Assembly: GCF_950295315.1 (NCBI RefSeq)
Contig: NC_080176.1
Span: 32,045,169-32,109,168 of the forward strand
Reading direction: 5' to 3'
Length of the DNA: 64,000 bases
Source: Erinaceus europaeus
Taxonomy: Eukaryota; Chordata; Mammalia; Eulipotyphla; Erinaceidae
Part shown: piece by piece, positions 13,125 through 31,305 of the stretch
Numbering within the stretch: the first letter of the stretch is position 1
Layout of the letters: every line of letters starts with the position of its first letter
Translations under genes and position numbers: made by a program
Notes under the pieces: model-generated
Databases searched by the model: none
What the model was told of the DNA's origin: nothing
Seen by the model: only the letters and a program-made list of their open reading frames with translations

Positions 13125-14520
13125 CTGGTTGGGCTCAACAAATGATACTCAGTGCCTAAACAACTGAGAGAAAATCTTAAGATCAGATAGAGAAAGGACT
13201 ACAAAAGTAATAAGGATAAGGCCAAGAGACTGGCCCACTTAGTAATAGCCTGTTTGGTCAGTATCACACCATCTGATCATCTGGGGGCCTAGTTAGGGAA
13301 TCCTTGGATGGGTGTTAACCTCTAAAGGGTCCCTCTCTTCACTACCACTGGTCGCTTCCATAAGGAACAGCGTCTTGTGGGCCCTCACAAGACCTTGGTT
13401 CTACCATAAAGCAATGACGGTAGGGATAAACCCCAGTCTCTGAAGGGAGGCTGGGGGTATCCTACCTTGCCACTTGAAAAAAACATTGCAGGCTGCACTG
13501 GTACTGAAATGAGTGCAGCCTGCAATGTTCCTCAGATTGTGACCATGAGCTATAAGCTCAGACCATTAGGGACTTAAAGGTTACACAGGCTCTGGTGCTA
13601 AGAAGTATAAATATACATTTACATATGGGCCCTAGAGCAGGTAGATGAAGGTGAATAGTTAATTTTAGCCACAAAATTCTTTTTTATATGAATGGGAGCT
13701 ACTCCCTTCCCTAATCCAATTTTCTAGCCCCTTTCTCTACTCTGACACCATTCTCTCAGACAATATTCTCGTCCAACCTCACGCTAGCTACCAAACTCAA
13801 ACAAAACTATTATTGTTGTATGCCCCCAGGAACATGCCTAAAAATGGTTCTTCTACCCTAAAATCCCTAAGCTAATCTGCTCTGATCCTATTTTTTTGGT
13901 TCTTTTTTATTAACCATCTTGTCTCAACTTAGGTCATGCCACCTTCCAGACACTAGGCTACAGATGCTACCATGACTCCACTCAGACTTTTCTGGGCAGG
14001 TGACCTCACCAATGTGTCCTGGACCTTCACCTCTCCAGAGCTCTGGTCCACTAGGGAAAGATAGAAACAGGCTGGGAGTATGGATCCACCTGTTAACACC
14101 CATGCTCAGCAGAGAAGCAGCTACAGAAGCCAGAACTTTGCTCCCTATAAACTACCTTGATCCGTACTCCCAGTGTGGAGGAAATGATAGGATGAAGATA
14201 AGAGGACTCTGCACTCCAGCTGCATCAGCACACACAGAGAGAGAAGGAAAAGGAGAAGGACATTTGAGATAGTTATGGTGTCATGAGTAGCTTAGAGGGA
14301 GAGGAGTGAATCAGAAAAACAAGGGACAACTATGTATAAATATGGGTAGATAGTTTTAGAGAAGATGGTGGCCTATGCCAAAAACTTTAGGGGAACAGTG
14401 GTGGATTGCAGTGGAGAGAGTGAAGATTCAGAACTCTGGTGGTGGGAATGGTATGGATTCAAACCCTTGTTGACATGTAATTCTGTAATGTAAAAATAAA
14501 AAACAGAAGCTTTAAAAAAA
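13125..14520 (+). mobile_element. L1 3' end (3' UTR copy 1)
   Basis: About 1.4 kb of noncoding sequence that recurs at 57,600-59,070 (+), and in reverse at 47,090-47,430 and 61,390-62,430. Shared landmarks are caccaatgtgtcctgga, cagcagagaagcagctacag and tctggtggtgggaatggt, followed by an A-rich end (aaaaataaaaaacag). The copy at 57.6-59.1 kb sits right behind an L1 ORF2 C-terminal relic, which identifies this sequence as the L1 3' UTR of this genome. Confidence 0.8.
13482..13529 (+). repeat. Perfect 18-bp inverted repeat (hairpin)
   Basis: Arms AACATTGCAGGCTGCACT (13,482-13,499) and its exact complement (13,512-13,529) around a 12-base loop, inside the L1 3' UTR copy. Confidence 0.95.
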
Positions 14521-14569
14521 TTTTATATGTTTAAGTAGCCTAAGCACTTGATTCAAATAATTTATTTTT

Positions 14570-14762
14570 TATTACTCTTTTAAAATTTTATTTATTTATT
14601 CCCTTTTGTTGCCCTTGTTCTATTATTGTTGTTATTGATGTTGTTGTTGTTGGATAGGACAGAGAGAAATGGAGAGAGGAGGGGAAGACAGGGGGGAGAG
14701 AAAGATAGACACCTGCAGACCTGCTTTACTGCTTGTGAAGCTACCCCCCCCCCCCCCCCCCC
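14570..14762 (-). mobile_element. ERI-type SINE, truncated at a C21 run
   Basis: Minus copy from the (ATTT)n tail to ttgtgaagctacc, then about 20 C instead of the remaining tRNA head. Confidence 0.88.
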
Positions 14763-14767
14763 GCAGG

Positions 14768-14893
14768 TGTTTTTACTTTTTTAAAGTTTTATCACAGCAC
14801 TGATCAGCTCTGGCTTAATGGTGATTGGACCCAGGACTCCAGAGCCTCAAGAATGAGTCTTTTTGCATAACCATTATGCTATCTACCTCCCCC
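14768..14893 (-). mobile_element. SINE (family C)
   Basis: Minus copy: ttttatcacagcactgatcag ctctggc, ggacccaggactcc (B box) and head ttttgcataaccattatgct. Confidence 0.8.
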
Positions 14894-14896
14894 CTC

Positions 14897-15166
14897 ATTT
14901 TAAAAAATATTTATTTATTCATTTCCCTTTTGTTGCCCTTGTTTTATTGTTGTAGTCATTATTGTTGTTGTTATTGGTGTCGTTGTTGTTGGATAAGAGA
15001 GAGAAATGGAGAGAAAAGGGGAAGACAGGGGGAGAGAAAGACACCTGCAGACCTGCTTCACTGCTTGTGACACCCCCTTCCCCATATGGGGAGCCAGGAG
15101 CTTGATCCTTAAGCCGGCCCTTGCGCTTCATGCCATGTGCGCTTAACCCGCTGCGCCCAACTCCCA
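14897..15166 (-). mobile_element. ERI-type SINE, A1 tail
   Basis: Minus copy from aaatatttatttattcattt to a head ending cgctgcgcccaactccc. Confidence 0.92.
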
Positions 15167-15535
15167 GTCACCCTGAGTTTTTTTAAATTTCAATGTTTCT
15201 GTATAATTCTCACTCCTCCCAAATAGTAACTAGTGCTACTTTTATAATCACAAGATTTTAGAACCCCAAGATGTCATGAGTATGACTTTAAGGCTAATTG
15301 TTATTATTGGTTTCTAGGATGTTCTTCCAGAGCCTATACACATTTTAAGTAAAAATGAACATATATTTTATCTCTGGATCAAATCCTTACAAGGCACTCC
15401 TTTGATTAGGGGCACTCCTTTGGCTTAAATGTGATCAGCTTGCCCCCACATAAAGCTTTACTTCCTACTAATAAATTGCAAGAGTTTGTATCAAAATGAA
15501 ACAGATTTTCCCTACTTTATTCTTAAATTTTATTT

Positions 15536-15856
15536 CCTTTTTTTTTTTTTTGGCCTCCAGGGTTATTGCTGGGACTTGGTGCCTGCACTGCAAATCCACT
15601 GCTGCTGGAGGCCATTTTTCCCTCATTGTGGTTGCCCTTGTTGCTGTTGTTTTTATTGTTGTTATTGGTATCGTTGTTGGAGAGGAGGGGAAGACAGAAA
15701 GGGTAAGAGAGACAACTGCAGACCTGTTTCACTGCTTGTGAAGCGACACCCCCCCTGCAGGTGGGGAAGCCGAAGGCTCGAACCCTGATCCTTGTGTTGG
15801 TCTCTGCGCTTTGCACCATGTGCACCTAGCCCGCTGCACTACCACCCGGCTCCCAA
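15536..15856 (-). mobile_element. ERI-type SINE, A2 tail
   Basis: Minus copy: T14, gcctccagggttattgctgg, aatccactgctgctggaggc, body, B box ggctcgaaccctg, head ending ctgcactaccacccggctcc. Confidence 0.93.
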
Positions 15857-17328
15857 GTCTTAAATTCTTAAAAAAAAAAAAAAATTACTGTATTCCAGCT
15901 ATTTACTGGCATGTAATTTACATTCCATAAAACTACCCTTTCTGACAGTAGCAATGTCATTTTAATTTGCATGCCTTTTGTTATAAGTAGGATGTGCTAT
16001 TTTTATAATCACAAGAGTTTAGAACCCCAAGATGTACTGAATAAGGCTTTTAAATAAAGCTAGTCAATTTGTGCGTGATTTCTTTCGACCTCAGCAGATT
16101 TCATCCTTTGGCAAATTCAGAGTATACAGAGCAATACAGAATTATTAAGATGTGTTCTTGCCCATTTTGCAGAAGCACAGTAAGACAAATTGACTGTCAA
16201 GATGGAAACGCTTAACTGGGAAGGTACATTGATTGAATAATTGAAAGGAAGAGGAAATATATTATCAATTAGCCCACCTATGATACCTAATCTTTGCCTT
16301 GATAGACTCATGCAAATGTGGAATCGTAAAACTGTTTCAGCCCCAAAATTCTTACTGTCAAGGCCTTTCATATTGCTTGAGCAACGTAGTATAAATCAGA
16401 GAAAAGGCATGTGATAGTGACAGAGTTTGGACTAAGACGCAAGTCAGCTGAGTAAATCCCTTCACTGCCCACAGCGTGGCCCCGGCATCAGCCTCTCTCT
16501 AGGGGAGACTCATGCCAGACTGGACCCCACCTTTGAATCTAAAACTACATTACCACCAGACCTTCAGCTGATTTGAACACAAATTTGAAGTCTGAGACTA
16601 ACCCCTTGTATTCTGACCTTGTTCCAAAATTCTGTGCCTCCAGCACTGACATTTCTTCCGTGATGGTAGAGTTTTACTTAAGTTTTACGTCCATGCTGAG
16701 TCTGAGTGTCCAGCTCCTCAGTCCTGGACCTCTCCCGGATGCCCCCCATTGTCCCAGGGGAGTCCATTAAGAGCTCTAGCATGTGGAGCCAACAGTCAAT
16801 TTGATTTAAGCTTGTGTTTGGGCCTTTGATCTCAGATGTTGCAGGGATCAGCTGGCAAGCATTAGGAGGCTGAACTTTTGACTGGAAGTTTAGCACTTGC
16901 TCAACAACAACAAAAATTACTTCTCTAAATGTCAAGTGTGTCTCATCAGTCAGACTGAAAGGGAGGGGGGAGGGAGGCCAGGCCAAGAAGAAACATCTGT
17001 GTGTAGTGAAATGACATTTGCTTCTCTGGCTATTGGAAACTCTTCTCTCTTGTAGCTTCAAGAGCTCTGCTTGTTTTAAAGGGGCGAGGGGTGGTGGGAA
17101 TCAGCTTGTCAACTACTATCTTATTGCTGTTTCAGAAAAGGCATTGTGAAGATTATGGAAAACGTTCATTTTGCAGACCCTCTGGGCTTCAGCTGCCTTC
17201 TAGACACTCCTGGCTGACTGACCCAGGGACATGGAGCTGGGCTGGGCAGTTTGGGTGTCTGAGCTGGTCCTGGGGTTTGTATCCCCCATTCCCCTCTCAT
17301 GAGCTTTTTCTCTGCTCTCCCCATGCAG

Positions 17329-17800
17329 ATCCAGACTTGGGTGTGGGTGCACTACCCGAACATGACAGCCAGGATGATGGGCCGATTGTCCCCAAGATAT
17401 CGGGTCTAGAGAGAAGCCAGGAGAAGAGCCAGGATTGTTGCAAAGAGCCGATCTTTGAGCCCTTGGTGCTTAAAGACCCCTGCCCTCAGGTCCTGCAGCC
17501 GTTCCCACAGCCCCCTGCAGAGCCCCAAACACAAGCGCTTTCTCCGGACCCTGACTTGGTGCAACGCACAGAGGTCCCACCTCAACCCCCACAACCAAGC
17601 ACACAGCCTCCCCAGGGCCTCCCGGAGGTCCAGCTCCAGCCTGCCCCTCAGTCTCAGGTGCAGAGACCGCCCCGGCCACAGTCCCCCAGCCAGCTACTCC
17701 ACCCCAGCCTGCCCCCCGTGCAGGCTCACCCCACGGCCCAGAGCCTCCCCCAGCCGCTGTCAGCTTATAACAGCAGCAGCCTAAGTCTCAACAGTTTGAG
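17329..17800 (+). CDS. AUTS2: AUTS2 exon 7 (proline-rich region 1, first part)
   Basis: Acceptor ccatgcag and donor gtaagc; 472 nt, phase 1 in and 2 out. It encodes residues of about 248-404, starting [18 protein letters not shown] and ending [14 protein letters not shown]. The N-terminal third contains acidic and Cys-containing peptide ([14 protein letters not shown]). The rest is Pro/Gln-rich low-complexity sequence ([17 protein letters not shown]) that begins the PR1 region of human AUTS2. The upstream intron is also open in this frame back to 17,091, so an unspliced ORF looks longer, but DPDLG is the known exon border in human. The exon has higher GC than the flanking intron. Confidence 0.96.
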
Positions 17801-18655
17801 GTAAGCCCACCTTTGAGTCAGCTATGGAGGAGGGGGGTGGTCCTGGGCTCGGGATTCCTGAGGAGATGGGAATTAAAATGGTCACAGAGACCCCCAGACG
17901 GTGAAGACAGGGAGGAGGAGGAAGAGGCCTAGCAAACAGTTGAGGGCATGGTACAGTTGAGGCCAGCTTGGATGAGGAAGTTTAGGAAGAGGCCTGCTAT
18001 GGACTGAGAGACAGAACCCCAAATGTAGGGCCCATGCCGTAGGGCTCAGGTGGTGCTGTGTCCAGGGTGTCTTCTTCCAGTAGCCTTGCTCCTTCACTGG
18101 TGACGAAATAGCTCCTCCCCCAAGGGCCAACCTTTGTTTTCACCTCAGACTCTTTCTGTGGTTTCCTGGCTCTGGAGGTGATGGAAGGCCCCAGTTCCTT
18201 GCCTCACCTCTTCTCTGAGCTCCTTCGATGACAGGCTGACAGGAGGTGGGCTGCACTAAGGTTCCTAAGCCTGCCTGGCAGTGCCATTGCATTTGGGGCA
18301 AGGTTACGAGTGAAGGTGAAAATGCCAAGGAATTTCTAGAAGAGCATTTTGCTACCAAGGTGAGCGTGGGCCTGTGTTTTTTAGCAGTCATTCCAGAGCC
18401 CTGTGGTGTGCAGCACCTGTAGGAGCCATTTGTTTTCTCTGGGGCTTGTGTGGAATGTTTAGAGCTGGCTTCAGAAAAAGGTTTCTGAAATACAAACTGA
18501 GGAGCTGAAAAGTCTTGAGAGGCCAGAGAAAGTGTTGAGTGCTTCAGGCCAGAAGGCAGGGTTGGTTTTAATGAATGAATGAATTAGTTTACTTTTAAAA
18601 AACTGCGCTGCTTACCTCCTTTTTCTCTCTTTTCCTTGGTGACTGACTCCGGCAG
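17801..18655 (+). other. AUTS2: AUTS2 intron 7
   Basis: 855 nt of unique sequence with no interspersed repeat that I recognise. It ends in a pyrimidine-rich tract (18,617-18,636) followed by a tandem acceptor. Confidence 0.93.
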
Positions 18656-18658
18656 CAG
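18650..18658 (+). promoter_or_regulatory. AUTS2: NAGNAG tandem splice acceptor of exon 8
   Basis: The 3' splice site reads c-ggCAG-CAG-tagc, so two AGs lie three bases apart. Both keep the frame and differ by one Ser codon. Confidence 0.7.
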
Positions 18659-18909
18659 TAGCAGAAGCAGCACTCCAGCAAAGACTCAGCCTGCCCCTCC
18701 TCACATTTCCCACCACCCGTCAGCCTCCCCATTCCCCCTGTCACTGCCCAACCACAGCCCCCTGCACAGCTTCACACCCACCCTGCAGCCCCCCACACAC
18801 TCACATCACCCCAATATGTTTGCCCCTCCCACGGCTTTGCCTCCTCCTCCACCACTGACATCAGGGAGTCTGCAGGTCCCCGGACACCCTGCCGGGAGCA
18901 CCTACTCAG
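18656..18909 (+). CDS. AUTS2: AUTS2 exon 8 (Ser/Pro/His-rich, end of PR1)
   Basis: 254 nt, phase 2 in and 1 out, donor gtaaga. It encodes about residues 405-489: [19 protein letters not shown], then His/Pro/Ser-rich sequence ([20 protein letters not shown]), [13 protein letters not shown], and ends GSTYS. It completes the PR1 proline-rich region of human AUTS2 (about 288-471). The acceptor is a tandem gCAGCAG. The first CAG gives the human-like three-Ser run (SLSSSRSS); use of the second would delete one Ser. I annotate the first because it reproduces human length. Confidence 0.96.
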
Positions 18910-21772
<2,863 letters not shown>

Positions 21773-21817
21773 TTTGACAAATACCCTACAAAAGTTGACC
21801 CATTCTACCGGCACAGT
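21773..21817 (+). CDS. AUTS2: AUTS2 exon 10 (45 nt)
   Basis: Acceptor ctttacag, donor gtgagt, phase 0/0. It encodes FDKYPTKVDPFYRHS (about residues 564-578). The peptide is identical to what I know of mammalian AUTS2 and is shared in similar form with FBRS and FBRSL1. It belongs to PR2 and the start of the family core. Being a multiple of three with symmetric phase, it can be skipped without a frameshift. Confidence 0.95.
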
Positions 21818-24729
<2,912 letters not shown>

Positions 24730-24861
24730 TGAGTTAATTGAGCAGCTGCTCAGTGCAGTTTTTATTTTATTTTGTTCAACAATACTAATTTTCAATAATA
24801 ATTCATTTTTATTCGGTATTACCCATGTAATCTCAGTTGGGCACACGCTTCCTGTGCAGAA

Positions 24862-24990
24862 TAGGGCCAGAGACAGTACTCACTAATATGGCGCACGTCT
24901 GCCATACACATGGCCTGGGATCAAGCCCTTGGCACCATGTGGGAGGTGAGTGATGTCTCTCCTTCCTTGGGTCTCTGTCTGACTTAGGAA
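24862..24990 (+). mobile_element. SINE-like fragment
   Basis: gcacgtctgccatacacatg, gggatcaagcccttggcacc (B-box-like) and a CT-rich end. The family assignment is weak. Confidence 0.5.
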
Positions 24991-26340
24991 CTATGACATC
25001 ATGCATGTACAAGGAAGAACTGGGCTACACACACACACCATATATATATTTAATACAATAATGCAGAATATATAGACCTTCCCATGACTGTTGTGGACCT
25101 AATCTGTGGACCAGGAATTTTATGAAGTGTCAGATTAGCTGAGCCTTTATTAATTATAATACAATGGAAGGAAAGTGCCAAAATAAAAGGATACCCTTCC
25201 AAGTTGTGTCAAGGGTTCTTCTCTCTGTTCTTTCTGTCTCATTTGCTTGTCAGCCCCATCTGTCTGTAGATAGGCTTGCCTGTGGGTGGAGAACAATACC
25301 ATCTCTTTGTACTTCTCTCCCCCACCCCTCTCTCTTGTTCTCTCTCCCTCCCCACCCTTCCACCTATGGTCACATTTGTTCAGATCAGGACTGTCATCAG
25401 TTACTAACACCCTAGTCTGAAATTAACCTTTCACCCTGTACGTTAACTCATTCTTTCCTACCTGGTTATGAGGTAGCCTGGGCTCTGAAGGTCTATATTG
25501 AATAATCCTCAGAATACTTTTTGACAACTTAAAATCTACCACTGACCCTCTTTGTTTTCTATTTACCCACCCCCCCATCAAAAAGAATAACTGTATAGGT
25601 TTGCAATCCTTTCCAGATTTTAAAGAACAATATTTTGTTATGTGAGATTTTGGTCTTGTTTTTGTTGTTTGTTGTTGGGGCTTTGCTTTGTTTTCTCAGT
25701 TCTAAAATAGAACATCAATTTGGGGTCACCGTCCCAGACTGCATAGTGCACTGTTAAAGGCAGGTTGCCTTAAAACTAGAAGTAAGGAGAGGAATTAAAA
25801 AGCATTAGGGGTGGAATGACTACACCTTGTAATCACTTTTACTGTATATAAGTGCAGTTTCTGTGCTAGGTCACATATCTGCACACAGGGCTTTTATGAT
25901 GGCCCTTGCAAACCCTTCCTCCTTGGGACAAAATTTTTTTGCAGACCTACTCTTCCCCCCCCCCCCTTTTTTACTCTGTACCACTCCCTCAGACCCTGGG
26001 CTGCCCCCTCTAGGTTATAGCAAATCTCTGGTGCATCCCCAAACAGACTGGTAGGTCATTTAATAAATTAGACTATTTCCCTCACTCACAATTATCCAAT
26101 CACACAGAAAACTACATCTGGGCAAGAAAGTGTCTCTCTTGGTGTTGAAATAGGCCTTTCCAGGCCATCTTACTGATTGAATATGTAGATTGCAGTTCAT
26201 TAGTGGAGTTCTTCATATGTATGCAAATCAGGCTGTTAACAACTCCAGCTTAATTGTTAGTTGTACAGCAGCTGATTGCTTTTCTTTCTTTCAAGCTTTT
26301 TCTCCACCACCCTCCAGCCCCCTCCTTATACTTATAAGTA

Positions 26341-26377
26341 TATAAGTATATATATAATACTTATATATATACTTATA
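26341..26377 (+). repeat. AT-rich perfect 17-bp inverted repeat
   Basis: TATAAGTATATATATAA (26,341-26,357), a 3-base spacer, then its exact complement (26,361-26,377). Confidence 0.95.
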
Positions 26378-27174
26378 GCTTTGTGCCTAAACTTGAGGCC
26401 TTTTTCCAATACCAGTGAACTTCTTGGTGGGATTTTTTTCAAAGAAAATAACCTGCTGGAATATCTTAGTGAGTCTGTCAACTACTAGAGAGTAAGGACT
26501 GCTTATGCCTACAGACCTTTTGTTGTCACTGCTCTTAATTCAGAGGACAAGAACGTATGGATAAGGTTATTATTGGTGATGTTAAGGGTGGTGGTAGTGG
26601 TAGGATTAGGGAAAACTGAGCAGAATTGCTTTAGAAATCATTTGACTGGTCGATCTGTGAGGTCCCTAAATTAGGTCCTCTTGTCCCATTTCCACCACTG
26701 CTAATGAGTAATTACTGAGTGTAATTCCTTGTTATTGTCTGACAGTTAAAATTTAGAGAGTTAGCTTAATGTCTGTGAAACACTTTCTGTTTTTCTGATG
26801 AGAAGCACCTGATACAGCAAATTATAATGATGTTCACTTATGCATTTCTTGGAATGTTTGGTGATAAAGCAAAAAACTCAGTGACAGCCAGGGACGAGGA
26901 TCTGGAGGTAGATGAGAGTTCAGAGCACATGGAAGAGTTGCTTCTTTTGGAGGTCTTGGCATGACCACTTTTCTGCTTTTAGATGCTTTTGCTAAAGAAG
27001 GCAAAAGGTATCTAGTCAGGGATCTTAAGAAAACAGAGAAAGTATGTGATCACTGAAAAAAACAATAATGTATTCAAGAATGCAACACATGATTTCTGTA
27101 GTTCTAATTGAAAGCTCTCTTTCATGTCCCATACACCCTGCACCTTTTAAGCTATGGCCCCCTTTATTTTGTAG

Positions 27175-28328
<1,154 letters not shown>

Positions 28329-28358
28329 TTGACAGATCCTTTCAGACCTATGTTAAGG
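28329..28358 (+). CDS. AUTS2: AUTS2 exon 13 (30-nt microexon)
   Basis: Acceptor ttttcacag, donor gtaaga, phase 0/0. It encodes LTDPFRPMLR (about residues 635-644), which continues QKDPR from exon 12 and leads into KPGKW of exon 14. Ten codons is microexon size. The acceptor has a strong pyrimidine tract (tcattttcttttcacag). The peptide starts the conserved AUTS2/FBRS/FBRSL1 core. Confidence 0.95.
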
Positions 28359-29081
28359 GTAAGAAAGCTTCTTCTAGAACTGTTTTGCAACCTCTGTTTG
28401 ACTCCCTGTGGGTTAAAAATACAAATCCATTATAAGGAAATAAAAATGTGAAAACAAGAAATAAAAATGTGAAAACAAGAGGGTAGTTGGGTTTGCCAAC
28501 GCATGAGATTGAAAATAGCCCAAATTGTCTTGACCGGAAGAAGAAGTGTTGGGAGAAGCCAGGCCATTGAGGTCAAGCTCAAGGATTAAAATCAACTGAG
28601 TCAAAGTCTGCTGATAACAGTTCTCTTGAAAGGTGTGACTAGTGGAAACTTCAGAGAAGACTTGCCCACAAGGCTGAATTTAGGATCTCACTGAGTTCTG
28701 TATCTGTGTCTCAGAGTCTCTTTCTGGATCTATTTACTTTAACTGGTGGATACCTCATTCTACACTCTGGTGCTGGCTTGTCACAGACATTCATTCAGCC
28801 TGTTTTTTGTGGAGGGAAGGGGCAAACTACAAGTTTTGCTTTGCTAACAACTTGACAGGCCTGAAGGTTGTCCATCAATGGATAAATGCTGGCTTGGGGT
28901 GAGGAAGCTGGTTGGATAGCAGATAGATAGTAGATTTCCCGCTATATTTAATCCATTTCTGGTACATATAGCTCACTTTCTCCCTAGAAAAATAGGCTTG
29001 TGTCATCACTTAGGTGATTGCAAATGGCCCATAATTTCATTATGAGGAAGGAAAACTGGTCCCCAACTTAAATCTTCCTCT

Positions 29082-29280
29082 TTTTTTCCTTTTTATTATA
29101 TTTATTTATTTATTTATTGGATAGAGACAGCCAGAAATTGAGAGGGAAGGGCATAAGAGAGAGAGAAAGACAGGGAAACACCTGCAGTCCTGCTTCACCA
29201 CTCGTGAAGCTTTCCCCCTTCAGAGGATCAAACATGGGTCCTTCTGCATTGTGACATAGGCGCTCAACCAGGTGTGTGTC
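29082..29280 (-). mobile_element. ERI-type SINE
   Basis: Minus copy: (ATTT)n tail, attggatagagacagcc, acacctgcagtcctgcttca, gaagctttcccc and head ending ctcaaccaggtgtg. Confidence 0.87.
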
Positions 29281-29439
29281 CACAGCTATGGGGTAGACGA
29301 TTTAGCAGGAGTAGACACAGAGGAAGGTGTGCCCCATACGTGGTCCAACAGAATGTGTCCACAGACACTCTTGCTCCTAAATGACCTGAAATCATAAAGG
29401 GGAGTTTGTGACACGCTTCCTTCCTGGGGAGGAAAATTT

Positions 29440-29523
29440 GGTTTCTTCCTTTGTCTCCTTTCTTCCTTTTTTCTTTCCAGTTCCTTCCTTGCTTCCTTCT
29501 TCCCTTTCTTCCTTCTTTCCTTT
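29440..29523. repeat. CCTT-rich pyrimidine tract
   Basis: Imperfect (TTCC)n/(CTTT)n sequence on the + strand. Confidence 0.85.
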
Positions 29524-30012
29524 AACTGAGAAATGAACAGTTCTTCAATAAAACTGGTAAATCTCTTTGTCCTACTCTGGGAATTACAGAAACACACAGT
29601 ATTGGGGAGGTTGTGACAGGTCCTGTACTCTCTCTTGTTTTGAGCTGATTCACAGACATTCACTAATTAGCTCTTCTGAGCAGCTGATTTGCATTCTAGC
29701 ATGGCCACGTTTGTTAAGTGGGGCTCCATGCTCCCAGGTCTGCCAGCTGGCACCAGAAAAGAAAGAGAGAAGAGGCACAGAGAGGGTTTCCTCAGGCTTT
29801 GACCATCTTGTCCTTGGTAACCGGCAGGGCCTTTTCAAGTGTGGTTTTCTGAGTGGCCTGGGCACTGCAGAACTGCTGAGAGGACACAGTTGGAGAAAGG
29901 GTACAAAGCACTCTTGTTTCCAGGAAAAATATACAGCCAAGCCTCTGTAGCCAAAATTGGATGAAAGCTTTGGGGGACTGAAGGTGCTCTGTCTGAATGG
30001 CCTTTTTTCTGA

Positions 30013-30174
<162 letters not shown>

Positions 30175-30780
30175 TGATTTGCAGAATCAAATCCCTCTTG
30201 AAAAAGCTATTTTTTAAAAAATGATGTTATTGATCTAAAGAGCTTAAGTATGGATTAAACCCTAAACATAAAGGTTTGGGAATGTTAAGTATTTCATATG
30301 GAAAATATTTAGCATCTGGGAAGAGCTATACTTGCATATTTTCTGTGAGAATCATTGCATTCTTGCCACCTTAAGGCTTGAGGAAAACAACAGCGTGTTT
30401 GGTGTCCTAAGTGATGCTCCATTAGCATGGAGTAGTGTTGGAAATAGCTCTTTTGGAAGTTGGACTTGGTCTGCAGTGAGCTAGTCCTCTTGATGACCAC
30501 TACTCGTGATCAGAGTACCATCGATGCTTCCCAGAACTACCTTGCCTGTCCGGGGGTGATTTTTCTCTTCTTGGCTATGATGTTATCATAGCCAAGGCAT
30601 TCCAGGCCTTACCAGGTTCTTCATGACACATTAGGGGAAAGGCCAGAAACGCCCATAGGGAGCCTGGCTCCACATTAGTACTTAGTGCTGGAAACAAAAA
30701 ACAGGGAATCTATGGCCACCTTAGTAAATTAAACCACACAAATTGTTTTAGGCCTTCTGTAACATAAGAGCTACATTTAG

Positions 30781-30925
30781 GGGATCTAGGAGGTAGGGCA
30801 CTGGCTCTGGACTCTCAAACCAGATGTGCCAAGTTTGACCACTGGCATCAAATGTACCAGTGATGCTGGCAGGTGTATTCCCTTTCTTTCTCTTGTAAAA
30901 TAAATGGAATAATAAAGTATTTTAC
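30781..30925 (+). mobile_element. SINE (family B)
   Basis: Plus copy: gatctaggaggtagggcac, tggactctcaaaccagatg, gtttgaccactggcatc, tgtaccagtgatgctgg, A-rich tail. Confidence 0.75.
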
Positions 30926-30930
30926 ATGAC

Positions 30931-31192
30931 TTTTTTTTTCCTTTTGTTGCCCTTGTTGTTTTTCATTGTTGTTGTAGTTATTATTGTTGTTGTTGTTGAT
31001 ATCATCGTTGTTGGATAAGACAGAAATGGAGAGAGGAAGGGAAGACGGGGCGGGGGGAGAAAGATAGACACCTGCATACCTGCTTCACTGCCTGTGAAGC
31101 GACTCCCCTGCAGGTAGGGGGCTGGGGGCTCGAACCGGGACTCTTAAGCCAGTCCTTGCACTTTGCACCACATACGCTTAACCGTCTGACTC
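30931..31192 (-). mobile_element. ERI-type SINE, A1
   Basis: Minus copy: ccttttgttgcccttgttg, ggataagacagaaatgg, acacctgcatacctgcttca, ggctcgaaccggg, head ending taaccgtctgactccc. Confidence 0.92.
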
Positions 31193-31194
31193 CC

Positions 31195-31305
31195 TACATT
31201 TTTTATTTATTTTACCAGAGCACTGCTCAGCTGTGTCTTATTGTGGTGCTGGGAATTGAACCTGGGACCTCAGAGGCTCTTCAATCACCTTTTTTTTTTT
31301 TTAAA
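31195..31305 (-). mobile_element. SINE fragment (family C)
   Basis: Minus copy: ttatttaccagagcactgct-like start, ggtgctgggaattgaacctg, ggacctcagaggctc. Confidence 0.75.

Larger units (their letters stand above)
1..17328 (+). other. AUTS2: AUTS2 intron 6 (3' part)
   Basis: This is the 17.3 kb before the first recognised exon. Human exon 6 ends just before the DPxLGVG peptide, and I could not find that exon here, so it is probably further upstream. The intron holds many ERI-type SINEs, an antisense L1 ORF2 relic (about 12.4-12.6 kb), an L1 3' end (13.1-14.5 kb) and several unique-looking stretches (1.15-2.8, 6.5-9.9, 10.25-10.9, 16.0-17.3 kb) with no convincing exon. The polypyrimidine tract before exon 7 is short, ending in ccatgcag. 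Confidence 0.85.

Noticed and set aside
17091..17328. Upstream extension of the exon 7 frame
   Set aside because: No conserved peptide; the DPDLGVG border and the ccatgcag acceptor fit the known exon.
1..17328. AUTS2 exon 6
   Set aside because: I looked for a small exon ending in phase 1 with the expected peptide before DPxLGVG and found none that was convincing; it is probably upstream of the window.
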